Positions 31,819 through 40,157 of a DNA stretch of 41,088 nucleotides are shown in pieces. Source of the stretch: Oscillospiraceae bacterium (GTDB taxonomy: Bacteria; Bacillota; Clostridia; Oscillospirales; Ruminococcaceae). The stretch covers positions 1 through 41,088 of the forward strand of contig CAAGCE010000250.1 of the NCBI GenBank assembly GCA_900768245.1, read 5' to 3'. How positions within the stretch are numbered: position 1 is the first letter of the stretch; every line of letters starts with the position of its first letter. A program made the translations under genes and the position numbers. A model generated the notes under the pieces. That model did no database searches and was not told the DNA's origin. It saw nothing but the letters and a program-made list of their open reading frames with translations.

Positions 31819-34800
31819 ACAGATCTTTCCTTTCTCCTTATACGGAATATCCATATAAACATGGCAGCTTCAAGCACAAGTCCCACCGCAGATACGGCTG
31901 CAGCTGTTCCAAAATAAGGATAATGAATAGTTATTACCGTTCTTCCCTTATCAACTACAAGAAGATTTATAGCTTCCCGTATATTCTGCTCGCTTGAAAA
32001 ATTGTCCTGCCATGCGATAGTTGTATTTACATTGTCATACTCGCTGTCGATAATGATTTTGTTATGCTCATATGTAACGCTTATAGGTACTAAGGTTCTG
32101 TCCGCAGTTTCGCTTGTGTCCATATCCATAACGCTGCCAAGGAGCTTTGTTACGTTCTCATCAGCGGTAGTATATGCGTGGAAAAGCAGGTTAAAGCCAA
32201 CAAATGTGATGTTTTCGCTTTCGCCTCTGCCGATAAAATCAAGCTTTGTATCATTGAACCAAGCGTAACCATCGCTTTCTTCAAGTCCGTTAAGGTAAAC
32301 CGTATTCCAGTCGGGGTATTCCTCGTCAAATGACAGTGCTTCATAGTTTCCGCTGTCTGTGATAAGCGTCGGGAAGCTGCCGTAAAAAACGATAGGCTGT
32401 GCCGAAACGTCAAGGAATGTCATTCTGTTTGTAAGAGGGTCGGCAGGGATAGTGCTCATATCAATATAGACCTTTACTCCTCTGTCGGCAAGCTCTGTTA
32501 CGATACGTTCAGCCTCAGCTTTGCTGTTATAGAAAAATCCCGAAAGATAGATATTGTCATAAGCCGCAAGCTCATCAACAGTATATTCATCAATGGTATT
32601 TTTATCTCCCACACGGTAATAAGGCAGCATCATCGGAACGATAGATGCATTTGAACCGATAGCAATAGATCTGTAATCGGTGATAATGCCGAACTCGCTC
32701 GACGCATAAAGGGAAAATAATATCGTCTTATCTGTTTCGCCTGCAAAAATATAGCCTGTTTTTTCAGCGGCGGCATAAAGCTTTTCAATGCTGTCTGAAT
32801 GTTTGAGCTGTCCTTTGTCAACGATAACGCTGTCTGCGCCAAGTTCCTTGTTTCTGTCAAACATAAAGACATAGTTCTCACGTTCGAGTGCTTCATTTAT
32901 TGCAACGATATTTTCAGCCGTTGCGGAACCCTGCCAAGCCCAGCCGAAAACATACTTCGTTTTCGGCTCTGTAAGCGGTATTACATAGGACGGCATTGGT
33001 CCGAGAGCACTGAGATCCATAATTGAAATTCGTGACTTTGTTATATTTTTTGCCTGAGTTATCTCCGTATCTATCATTGACCTTTCGATCTGTGACACAG
33101 TTGCGGGAATGTTCATTCTGCGGTCGTACTGCGAAAGATCAGCCGACGGTATGCAATCCACGGCGATAAGCAGGCACATTACAGCGGCGATAGGCTTTTT
33201 CAGCTTTTTCCACTCTACAAGGCCTATACCGAACATTGCATATGCTATCGGCATAAATCTTCTTACCCAGAAAAGCTGGCTCATAGGGAGCTTCTGTATA
33301 AGCGGTGTAAGAGCGGTAGTCGTTCCTGCAATTACGATAAGCAGGGAAAGAAATCCCGGCAGACTTTTTCTGTTTGAAAGAAACAGTCCAAGCACGGCTA
33401 TTACAGCAACAGACAAGCCAAGGTAAAGCTCTGTAACATTATCAAATCTTATCAGCGGATCCAAGGAATCGGTCAGCTTGCTTGCAAGAGATGCCATAAG
33501 GTCGGAATTTCCGCCTGAGTCCATTGAAGTGATACCGCCCACAAGTGCAGGCACTACCCATATTCCAGCCGCAGCAAAACCGAAAAGCTCCACCAGTATG
33601 ACCTGTGCAGGCTCTTTCCAACGGTGGTTGGATATAGCGTAAATAAGCAGGAAAGCAAAGCTTCCGACACCTATCATAGCCGAGATCATAAGATGTCCGA
33701 ATATGCAGAACATCATTGTTATAAACACGGGTATTATCATTTTTTTACGCTGATAGCACACAAACTGCCATATAAAATAGTACAGCAGCGGCAGCAGCAT
33801 TGTTATGAACATTCGCGGCATATTTCCCTCGCCGAAGAAAACACGCAGGTTGTCGGGCAGGAAAAACCATACAAGGCTCATAAAAATGCCCAGCACGGGA
33901 CGTCTTGTTCTGCGTCCGAACAGCAGCCAGCCATATCCGCCAATGACAAATGACGCCCAGATAAATCCAAGATAAGCGTCCATAACGCTGCCGCCTGCAA
34001 GGAATTGCAGCAGTGCCATAAAATAATACGTCATAGGCGGCCAATAGCGGTAGGTCTGCAAACCATTGTACCAGTATTCATCATAAATAGGGTAGAAATT
34101 GCCCTTGCCTATCTCGGTATACATAAGCTCAGATTTGAAAAGATGACCGTGAATATCAAAGCCGAGGGGATAAAGTCCCGACATTTTCACAAGCATCATA
34201 ACAACAAATCCGACTGCAACAAGCAGCACCGTTCCCCCAAGCACATATTGCCAAGACAGTGGTACTTCCTCATTCAAGGCAGGAGTGATCTTCTGCACAG
34301 ACTTTTCCTCTTTCGGAACAGCTGCCGCAGCAGCCACGGGCTTTTCGTCCGTTTCTTCGTCATCAAAAGCAGCATTTCTGCGGTTTAGGTATTCAAGCAG
34401 AGCATCGGCACGTTTCTGTGTTTTTTCGTCAGGCTCTTCGCAGCTCACGGCATATTTTCGCTGAGGCGTTTCGGATATTTCAAGTCTGTAAAGGGAATAT
34501 CCAAGCTCCTCAATAACGGAAGTCAGGTTCGCATAAAAGACGTCCGCCATATTTTCAAGGGTAGGATTAAGAGTTGTAAAAGGCGGGACATCATTGAGCA
34601 GCTTATCGGAGTACTTATCAAAATAAGACTTTACATTATCCTCGGCCTTCTGATACATCACAACTTCATCATCGTCATACAAGCCGCCGGCATTAGGAAA
34701 AACACCGTCAACACCGCTGTCCTGTGACTTATCCGCATTTATGTACATTGAAATTTCAAAGGTATGGCTGTGAGCAGGAGAATCCGCAGAATTTCGGTGC

Positions 34801-34844
34801 GATGCATTTAGTTTTATGGTATATTTGTAGCCTTGGAATTTCAT
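31815..34844 (-). CDS. Large membrane protein with N-terminal PTPS-like domain
   Basis: A 1009-residue protein. Residues 1-140 are a PTPS/QueD-like domain (H16, H25 and H27 in AHSHTF, and ISETPQ) without the catalytic cysteine. After a linker with an Ala-rich stretch, residues about 195-575 hold around a dozen membrane helices, with a conserved-looking outer loop (FDIHGHLFKSELMYTEIGKG, then RYWPPMTYY), typical of the PTPS-related membrane protein family (PF10131, from memory) and reminiscent of GT-C-type transferases. Residues 600-970 are an extracytoplasmic region and the protein ends in one more helix and RIRRKERS. It is the first gene of the exosortase G operon. Biochemical role unknown; glycan assembly or transfer is inference. 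Confidence 0.85.
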   Translation of the reverse strand: MKFQGYKYTIKLNASHRNSADSPAHSHTFEISMYINADKSQDSGVDGVFPNAGGLYDDDEVVMYQKAEDNVKSYFDKYSDKLLNDVPPFTTLNPTLENMADVFYANLTSVIEELGYSLYRLEISETPQRKYAVSCEEPDEKTQKRADALLEYLNRRNAAFDDEETDEKPVAAAAAVPKEEKSVQKITPALNEEVPLSWQYVLGGTVLLVAVGFVVMMLVKMSGLYPLGFDIHGHLFKSELMYTEIGKGNFYPIYDEYWYNGLQTYRYWPPMTYYFMALLQFLAGGSVMDAYLGFIWASFVIGGYGWLLFGRRTRRPVLGIFMSLVWFFLPDNLRVFFGEGNMPRMFITMLLPLLYYFIWQFVCYQRKKMIIPVFITMMFCIFGHLMISAMIGVGSFAFLLIYAISNHRWKEPAQVILVELFGFAAAGIWVVPALVGGITSMDSGGNSDLMASLASKLTDSLDPLIRFDNVTELYLGLSVAVIAVLGLFLSNRKSLPGFLSLLIVIAGTTTALTPLIQKLPMSQLFWVRRFMPIAYAMFGIGLVEWKKLKKPIAAVMCLLIAVDCIPSADLSQYDRRMNIPATVSQIERSMIDTEITQAKNITKSRISIMDLSALGPMPSYVIPLTEPKTKYVFGWAWQGSATAENIVAINEALERENYVFMFDRNKELGADSVIVDKGQLKHSDSIEKLYAAAEKTGYIFAGETDKTILFSLYASSEFGIITDYRSIAIGSNASIVPMMLPYYRVGDKNTIDEYTVDELAAYDNIYLSGFFYNSKAEAERIVTELADRGVKVYIDMSTIPADPLTNRMTFLDVSAQPIVFYGSFPTLITDSGNYEALSFDEEYPDWNTVYLNGLEESDGYAWFNDTKLDFIGRGESENITFVGFNLLFHAYTTADENVTKLLGSVMDMDTSETADRTLVPISVTYEHNKIIIDSEYDNVNTTIAWQDNFSSEQNIREAINLLVVDKGRTVITIHYPYFGTAAAVSAVGLVLEAAMFIWIFRIRRKERSV

Positions 34845-34849
34845 ACCAC

Positions 34850-34876
34850 AAGCATATTCCCGACGGAATATATCCT
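34850..34876 (-). promoter_or_regulatory. Hairpin between ribosome site and start of the 1009-aa protein
   Basis: The minus strand has AGGAGG, then ATATTCC-GTC-GGGAATAT, then GCTTGTGG and the ATG. The ribosome site is over 25 bases from the start codon unless the hairpin folds, which would bring it to a normal distance. Confidence 0.45.
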
Positions 34877-34949
34877 CCTAAAATTTATAAAATAAAGCAA
34901 AGCATTCTAATTGTCTATATTGCACATAAGATAATATTTTATTTATACA

Positions 34950-34960
34950 ATTATACCATA
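34950..34960 (-). promoter_or_regulatory. Predicted extended -10 promoter of the exosortase G operon
   Basis: TATGGTATAAT on the minus strand combines a TG extension with a consensus -10 box; no good -35 box is visible. It is about 106 bases before the first gene. Confidence 0.55.
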
Positions 34961-35065
34961 GGGATAAGACGAGATTTTCTAATTTTTATTAACAATATGA
35001 TATGAAGGTGTAAAATAATAACACGGTGCATTAATCGGCTGCAAAAAAGAACATATTTTGTATGA

Positions 35066-35152
35066 GTTCACAGCCAAACGACCGACCGCGGCGGAACACT
35101 ATCCAAAAGCTCACAGCGAACGTCATACCGCCGCCCCCAAAAAAATAAAAAA
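35066..35152 (-). repeat. Family A palindromic repeat, copy 4
   Basis: TTCACAGCC, CGACCGCGGCGG (35083-35094), 33 bases, CCGCCGCCC (35128-35136) and an A-rich tail that continues into the terminator of the next gene. With the terminator and the promoter at 34950 it accounts for most of the gap 34845-35213. Confidence 0.8.
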
Positions 35153-35187
35153 ATCTCCGCTCCATATTATATATACGGAGCGGAGAT
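35153..35187 (-). terminator. Terminator of the repeat-protein gene
   Basis: A perfect 11-bp stem ATCTCCGCTCC / GGAGCGGAGAT with an AT-rich loop, followed on the minus strand by TTTTTTTATTTTTTT, which is shared with the family A repeat. Confidence 0.88.
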
Positions 35188-35213
35188 CATTAGGATCTAC
35201 TTAGTTTGGAAAA

Positions 35214-37031
35214 TCAGGTAGATGGAAGTGTTTTCTGTGGATATGCGTTGTTGTAAACGCCCTGGAGTCCGATGTTGATGAGGTTCGATGCCGAAGCGTT
35301 GGTCTTATCTACAAGCATATAACCGATACCTGTTTTGCCGTCTGAATACTGGAAGCTGAAGCCGATAACAGCTTCTGTCTTTGAGTCTACCATTGAAGGT
35401 GCTGTGCTGTAAAGTGTGAAGTAGTAACGCTGCTTATCGTTTGAATAAAGCTTGTCATTGTCAGACATAATTACTGACGGATCCTTGCCTGACTGGAGGA
35501 GCATAAAGTTTGTCTTGCCGACAGATGAATAATCAAGCCATGAGCAGATAATATCATTTACGCTGATCCTTGCAGGCATTGTGTTATATACTGTGTAGTA
35601 TGTGTTTGATGCACTGCCTGAACCCATATCGTTGTTCTTTATGTCTGTTACCTTCTGAGAATCTGACATACCGTATGGAACGAGCATATATCTTGAATTC
35701 TTTACCTGCTTGCCGTTTTCTGTTGTGATCTTCTGCCATGAAACAATTTCATCGGAGAAAACAAGCTTTGTAGGTGATACTGTATATACTACATAGTATG
35801 CATACTGACCCTCATATGTTGCGATAGCTGTATCAATGCGAGCCTGATCATAGTTATTAGGTACAAGCATATATCTTGTTACCGATCTGCCGTTGAAGGA
35901 AGTAATGATAGTATTTATCTTATCTGATGTGCTGAGTCTGCTCGGAACGTCTGTGTAAACCGTATAATACTGGGACTGTCTTGCATAAGCTGCTGCAAGT
36001 GAGTTTACATATGCAGGGTCATAGCCGTATGGTACGAGCATATATTTCTTTGATGTTGTTGTCTGGATCTCTACGACCGAGTCATTTGAAAGGATCTTTG
36101 CAGGATAAGCATCAACGATGTTATAATACTGAACATTTGAATTTGATACTGTTACAGGAATTGTAATGTAATTCTTGGTATTGTTCTTTGCATAGATCTT
36201 GATAGTTGTTGAGCCGTTTGCAACACCTGTTACCTTAACGGGGATATACTTTGTTGCTGAGTTTGTAACTGATGCTGTTGCGATAGTTGAGTTTGATGAA
36301 AGAACGCCGATCGAATTAAGCTCGGAAGCATAAACATTGAATGACTTTGTTTCACCTGCTGCGACTTCAACAGACTGGAGTGAAGACATAATAACAACAT
36401 CGCCTATGCCTGCGGAAGGTGTATCACTGTTGCTGTCATCATCTGAAAGCTCACCGTCGCCTACTGTTACGTCAATGTACTTATAAATAGTCTTTGAATA
36501 GTTCTTTGCGTATACCTTTACTCTTGCTGTACCGCTGCCTATTGCCGTAAGTGTAAGCTTGATGTTGTTGCCGTTGAACTTTGCACCGTTCCATGTAGCC
36601 TTTACAACAGATTTATCGGTAGAAGCCGCTGAGATAACGTGTGTACCCAATGCTCTTACCGTAACAGTTGTCTTGTCGCCTTCGCCAAGCTGAACATCGG
36701 AGTTTGAAACTGTGATCTTGCCTGCAACTACTGTTACCTTGCACTTGAGTGTCTTGCCGCTTACCTTGGCATAGATGTAAGTTGAGCCGATGCTCTTGCC
36801 TACGACCTTGCCTGAGGAAGAAACCGTTGCAATGGATTTGTTGCCTGTTGACCATTTAGCCTTGTTTGATGTGCCTGTTACTTTAAGAGTTGTAGCATAG
36901 CCCTTTGTTAAGCTGACAGATGTTCTGCTGAGTGCAACTGTTGCTGCCGAAGATGGGATAGCTGCACATGTGACCATCATCATCAGAGCAAGCAGGCTGC
37001 TCAATAATGTTTTAAAAAATCTTTTAGACAT
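35214..37031 (-). CDS. Secreted protein with Ig-like domains and about five novel 60-residue repeats
   Basis: A 605-residue exported protein: signal peptide (1 to about 30, ending SSAA), a bacterial Ig-like (Big_2-type) domain with WSTGNKSIATVSSSGKVVG (about 35-105), two further Ig-like segments (about 106-195 and 215-295), then about five repeats to the C-terminus. Each repeat carries a YYxVY...P element, a short D-x-I segment and YMLVP or a variant (FMLLQ, YMLVD). I do not recognise this repeat. It lacks an LPXTG motif, membrane anchor or CTERM tail, so it is probably released or held non-covalently. The start at 37031 is chosen for GGAGG nine bases upstream. Confidence 0.8.
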   Translation of the reverse strand: MSKRFFKTLLSSLLALMMMVTCAAIPSSAATVALSRTSVSLTKGYATTLKVTGTSNKAKWSTGNKSIATVSSSGKVVGKSIGSTYIYAKVSGKTLKCKVTVVAGKITVSNSDVQLGEGDKTTVTVRALGTHVISAASTDKSVVKATWNGAKFNGNNIKLTLTAIGSGTARVKVYAKNYSKTIYKYIDVTVGDGELSDDDSNSDTPSAGIGDVVIMSSLQSVEVAAGETKSFNVYASELNSIGVLSSNSTIATASVTNSATKYIPVKVTGVANGSTTIKIYAKNNTKNYITIPVTVSNSNVQYYNIVDAYPAKILSNDSVVEIQTTTSKKYMLVPYGYDPAYVNSLAAAYARQSQYYTVYTDVPSRLSTSDKINTIITSFNGRSVTRYMLVPNNYDQARIDTAIATYEGQYAYYVVYTVSPTKLVFSDEIVSWQKITTENGKQVKNSRYMLVPYGMSDSQKVTDIKNNDMGSGSASNTYYTVYNTMPARISVNDIICSWLDYSSVGKTNFMLLQSGKDPSVIMSDNDKLYSNDKQRYYFTLYSTAPSMVDSKTEAVIGFSFQYSDGKTGIGYMLVDKTNASASNLINIGLQGVYNNAYPQKTLPST

Positions 37032-37090
37032 AATATATACCTCCATATCCATGTCATATTTTTGTTGTGTCGTTCCTTTATGTTATCTAT

Positions 37091-37119
37091 ATTCTAACAC
37101 CAATGTTTATTAAAGTCAA
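37091..37119 (-). promoter_or_regulatory. Predicted promoter of the repeat-protein gene
   Basis: TTGACT (37119-37114), 17 bases, TAGAAT (37096-37091). Confidence 0.7.
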
Positions 37120-37199
37120 TGAAATAACCGAAACAATCCAATGACAATTGGTAACATTTCAGTAACACAGTAAATATAGTATGTCAATACAGCATCAAG

Positions 37200-37297
37200 C
37201 TTGTCTATCGAAAAGCTCGCTTGTCTGCCGAAAAGCTCACTTGTCTGTTGAAAAGCTCGCATATCAGCCGAAAGCAATCTTATCAGCTGAAAAGCTG
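37200..37297. repeat. Tandem array of 20-bp units overlapping the end of the CAP gene
   Basis: Five units of CTTGTCTGCCGAAAAGCTCG type, the last two more diverged. The unit at 37279-37297 includes the final codons and stop of the CAP-domain gene, so the array looks like repeated duplication of the gene end. There is no spacer variation of the CRISPR kind. Confidence 0.8.
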
Positions 37298-38278
37298 TAC
37301 CCAGTACCAGCGGTACACAGAGTTCTTGTCATACTCTACACCTGCACCGAGAACGGTATAGTTCTTGTTAAGGATATTTGCACGGTGACCGTCCGAAGCC
37401 ATCCATTGCGCAACGGTAGCCTCTGCCGTATCGTAGCCTGCTGCAATGTTTTCGCCGCCTGTACCCTTGAAGCCTACCTCGGCAAAGACGCTTGACCATT
37501 CTTCTCCGTCAGGTCTTGTATGGCTGAAACTCTCTGTTATTTCCTTTGCTCTTATGTCGGCAGCCCTGCAAAGCTTATCATCAAGCTTCAAAGGGGAAAG
37601 CCCTTCTTTTTCACGCTCGATATTTACATAATAAAGTATCTGCTCCGCATAGCTCATATCGGAAATGTCACTGTCGTCCTCAATATCCGAAATTTCTGTG
37701 GCAGATGAGAATTTGACCGTAACGGTCTTGGAAATGCTCTTGTCCTTGAGCATAAATACTTTAAGCTTGACTGTACCTGCCTTTTTGGCATTCAATGTGA
37801 TATTGAGCTTGTTTCCGTCTCTTATCATACTTTCAAGCTTGGCTACATTCGTATTTGAAACAACACAGCTCACGCCGTTGTCGCCCTTTACCGTAGCAGT
37901 TATCACCGCAGCCTCTCCTGCAGGTATAGTATAAGTGCTTTTGTCAAATTTGATAGAGCCTGCAATAACGGTCACCTTGCATTTCAGCGTAGTATCTCCC
38001 GCAACAGCCTTTACAGTAGCCGTACCGATACCTGCTGCTTTTACCTTACCCTTTGAAGTTACGGTAACAATGTCCTTATCGCTTGACGACCATTTTACAG
38101 TACCCGAATAACCCGATACCTTTAATGTATAGGAAGTTTTAAGCACCATTTTAATAGATGTTTTGCTCAATTTTGCTCCGTCTGTGTTGTCTGCAAATGA
38201 TGCTATGCCGCAGAACGACAGAACAGTGATCATACATATCAATAATGATAAAATTCTTGTGCCGATTTTCTTTGACAT
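37283..38278 (-). CDS. Secreted CAP/SCP-domain protein with Ig-like domains
   Basis: A 331-residue exported protein: signal peptide (1-29, ending IASFA), Ig-like Big_2-type domain (about 36-105, with VKWSSSDKDIVTVTSKGKVK), a second Ig-like segment (about 108-190), and a C-terminal CAP domain (about 207-331). The CAP domain has YVNIEREKEGLSPLKLDDKL, the SFSHTRPDG strand, GENIAAGY and the HRANILNKNYTVLGAG motif with conserved histidines. Bacterial CAP proteins are extracellular; their activity is mostly unproven. The first Ig-like domain is closely similar to that of the next gene (LKCKVTV in both), so the two secreted proteins are related. GGGGG precedes the start. Confidence 0.9.
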   Translation of the reverse strand: MSKKIGTRILSLLICMITVLSFCGIASFADNTDGAKLSKTSIKMVLKTSYTLKVSGYSGTVKWSSSDKDIVTVTSKGKVKAAGIGTATVKAVAGDTTLKCKVTVIAGSIKFDKSTYTIPAGEAAVITATVKGDNGVSCVVSNTNVAKLESMIRDGNKLNITLNAKKAGTVKLKVFMLKDKSISKTVTVKFSSATEISDIEDDSDISDMSYAEQILYYVNIEREKEGLSPLKLDDKLCRAADIRAKEITESFSHTRPDGEEWSSVFAEVGFKGTGGENIAAGYDTAEATVAQWMASDGHRANILNKNYTVLGAGVEYDKNSVYRWYWVQLFS

Positions 38279-38299
38279 ATAGATTCCCCCTTTTTTATT

Positions 38300-38328
38300 A
38301 TTATAACAAAATATTTATAATTTGTCAA
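38300..38328 (-). promoter_or_regulatory. Predicted promoter of the CAP gene
   Basis: Perfect consensus: TTGACA (38328-38323), 17 bases, TATAAT (38305-38300), 22 bases before the start. Confidence 0.88.
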
Positions 38329-38391
38329 TCTATATACATTTTTTTGCTGTATCATATTTATAGTATAAAAACAAAATGCAGGGGGAACTCT

Positions 38392-38772
38392 ATGAGATCA
38401 AGGATCATAAGCACAATTCCAGAACAGGTAATAATATACAATCTTGATACGCTGACAGGGCAAATAGAAAAAATAACCTCTCAGATGAATATCAAGCTTA
38501 CGGTCGCAGACAAAGCTTCCGCAGGAGAAGCACTCGGATACCTTGCAGGCTTCGGAGGTTTTGCATCCAACGGCTCTTCCGAATCGGCAGATGAGGGCTG
38601 TATGGTCTTTTCGGGACTTTCGGGAAAGCGTCTTGACGCACTTCTTGCAGCGTTCAGAAAAGCAGAGGCAAATGTTCCGTACAAAGCAGTAATAACAGCA
38701 TCAAACCAAAGCTGGAGCATAAAAAAGCTCCTCGGTGAGCTCGTTAAGGAAAGAGAAAAGCTCGGCGGATAA
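38392..38772 (+). CDS. DUF3783-like small protein
   Basis: A 126-residue cytoplasmic protein. The C-terminal half (MVFSGLSGKRLDALLAAFRK, then PYKAVITASNQSW and LLGELVKERE) matches the pattern of DUF3783 proteins, found in many clostridia, with no known function. The start at 38392 is chosen because CAGGGGGAA lies just before it; the frame remains open to 38245 across the divergent promoter region, without a ribosome site. Single gene between the CAP gene and the rpsF operon. Confidence 0.75.
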   Translation: MRSRIISTIPEQVIIYNLDTLTGQIEKITSQMNIKLTVADKASAGEALGYLAGFGGFASNGSSESADEGCMVFSGLSGKRLDALLAAFRKAEANVPYKAVITASNQSWSIKKLLGELVKEREKLGG

Positions 38773-38789
38773 ATTTTTTGAAAAAGCCC

Positions 38790-38818
38790 TTGACAAGCAT
38801 ATCCTTTTCTGATATACT
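38790..38818 (+). promoter_or_regulatory. Predicted promoter of the rpsF-ssb-rpsR operon
   Basis: TTGACA (38790-38795), 17 bases, TATACT (38813-38818). The leader 38825-38875 can form a small CACA/TGTG hairpin where S6:S18 leader RNAs occur in other bacteria, but I cannot identify that motif with confidence. Confidence 0.8.
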
Positions 38819-38884
38819 AAATCTGTTATCCTCGCTCACACTCTAACTATGTGCGGGCGTAATCCAAGAGGAGGTGTATCAATA

Positions 38885-39175
38885 ATGGCAAAAGTAAACG
38901 AAACTTATGAGGCCATGGTAATCTACAGCTTGAATAACGGTGAGGAAGCAGTTAAGGCTCTCACAGAAAAGTTCAAGGCTATGATTGAAGCAAACGGCAC
39001 AGTTGAATCCGTTAATGAATGGGGCAAGAGAAAGCTTGCTTACGAAATTGACGATCAGTCCGAAGGCTACTATGTTCTTTACACATTCGCAGCTAAGCCT
39101 GAATTTCCGGCTGAGTTCGACCGTGTACTCAAAATCACAGACGGCGTTATGCGTTCACTCATTACTGTAAAGTAA
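38885..39175 (+). CDS. rpsF: 30S ribosomal protein S6
   Basis: A 96-residue ribosomal protein that binds 16S rRNA together with S18 in the platform of the small subunit. YEAMVIYSL at the N-terminus and WGKRKLAYEIDDQSEGYYVLYTF are family hallmarks. The start at 38885 is chosen because AGAGGAGG lies ten bases upstream. It is the first gene of the conserved rpsF-ssb-rpsR operon. Confidence 0.97.
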   Translation: MAKVNETYEAMVIYSLNNGEEAVKALTEKFKAMIEANGTVESVNEWGKRKLAYEIDDQSEGYYVLYTFAAKPEFPAEFDRVLKITDGVMRSLITVK

Positions 39176-39199
39176 TGCGACCGAGAAAGGATAGTTTTT

Positions 39200-39715
39200 A
39201 TGCTTAATAAGGTTATCCTCATGGGCAGATTGACTGCCGACCCCGAACTTCGCCAGACTCCCAGCGGTGTCAGCACTTGTCAGATAACTGTTGCCTGCGA
39301 AAGGAACTTCGTTTCTCAGGGTCAGGAAAGACAGTCTGATTTCATTACTGTTGTAGCATGGCGTCAGACAGCTGAATTTATCAGCAGATACTTCTCAAAA
39401 GGTAAAATGATCGTTGTTGAAGGCAATCTCAGAACGAGAACCTATGACGATAAGCGTTACCCTGATGTAAGACATTATGTTACAGAGGTTTATGCCGATC
39501 AGGTCTACTTTGCAGGTGAAAAAGCCGCAAACGGAGGACAGAATGCAGGCTACAATACTGCTCCGCAGCAGTTCCAGCAGCCTCAGTATAACAATCAGCA
39601 GCCTCAGCAGCAGTATGCTCCGCAGTATCAGCAGCCGGCAGCTGCAGCACCTATTTCAGTAGGTGATCTGGGTGATTTTGAAGAAGTGATCGGTGACAGC
39701 GACCTGCCGTTCTGA
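39200..39715 (+). CDS. ssb: Single-stranded DNA-binding protein
   Basis: A 171-residue SSB with the OB-fold in residues 1-108 (MLNKVILMGRLTADPELRQT, ending TEVYADQVYF), a Gln/Pro/Tyr-rich flexible linker (about 115-150) and the acidic tip GDSDLPF, which recruits partner proteins in DNA replication and repair. GAAAGGATAG precedes the start. It is placed between rpsF and rpsR as in most Firmicutes. Confidence 0.98.
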   Translation: MLNKVILMGRLTADPELRQTPSGVSTCQITVACERNFVSQGQERQSDFITVVAWRQTAEFISRYFSKGKMIVVEGNLRTRTYDDKRYPDVRHYVTEVYADQVYFAGEKAANGGQNAGYNTAPQQFQQPQYNNQQPQQQYAPQYQQPAAAAPISVGDLGDFEEVIGDSDLPF

Positions 39716-39763
39716 TCACTTGATGAATGAAAAATGTTTCAATCTTAATAGGAGGTTACTAAA

Positions 39764-40015
39764 ATGGAGAGAGATAGAGAAAGATCTCCTCGCGGCGGCA
39801 TGAAGAGAACCCGTAAAAAGGTTTGTATGTTCTGCGCCGACAGAGTTGAAAAGATCGATTACAAGGATATTCCAAGACTTAAGAAGTGCATGACTGAAAG
39901 ATCCAAGATCCTTCCAAGACGTGTTACAGGTACTTGTGCATATCATCAGAGACAGCTTACAACAGCTATCAAGCGTGCAAGACACATTGCCCTTGTTCCT
40001 TACGTTTCTGACTAA
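39764..40015 (+). CDS. rpsR: 30S ribosomal protein S18
   Basis: An 83-residue ribosomal protein, partner of S6. It has a basic N-terminus with KKVCMFCADRVEKIDYKD and the conserved ILPRRVTGTCAYHQRQLTTA and IKRARHIALVP. The C-x2-C pair and later Cys are compatible with the zinc-binding type. TAGGAGG lies upstream. Last gene of the operon. Confidence 0.98.
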   Translation: MERDRERSPRGGMKRTRKKVCMFCADRVEKIDYKDIPRLKKCMTERSKILPRRVTGTCAYHQRQLTTAIKRARHIALVPYVSD

Positions 40016-40030
40016 TTCAATAAAAAATTA

Positions 40031-40070
40031 TCCCTTTATCGTTCCGCAAGGTTCGGTAAAGGGATTTTTT
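40031..40070 (+). terminator. Terminator of the rpsF-ssb-rpsR operon
   Basis: TCCCTTTATC pairs with GGTAAAGGGA around a 14-base loop, followed by TTTTTT. Confidence 0.9.
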
Positions 40071-40078
40071 CGCCGACC

Positions 40079-40106
40079 TTGACTTTTGTCATAAAAGGTG
40101 TATACT
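40079..40106 (+). promoter_or_regulatory. Predicted promoter of pduL
   Basis: TTGACT (40079-40084), 16 bases, TATACT (40101-40106). Confidence 0.65.
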
Positions 40107-40157
40107 TATATCAAAGGGCAAAATTTTGTCCGTTATTAATATTTCGGAGGGTTTAAA

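Noticed and set aside
37200..37297. CRISPR-like array
   Set aside because: The units are adjacent 20-bp repeats without unique spacers, and no cas gene is present.
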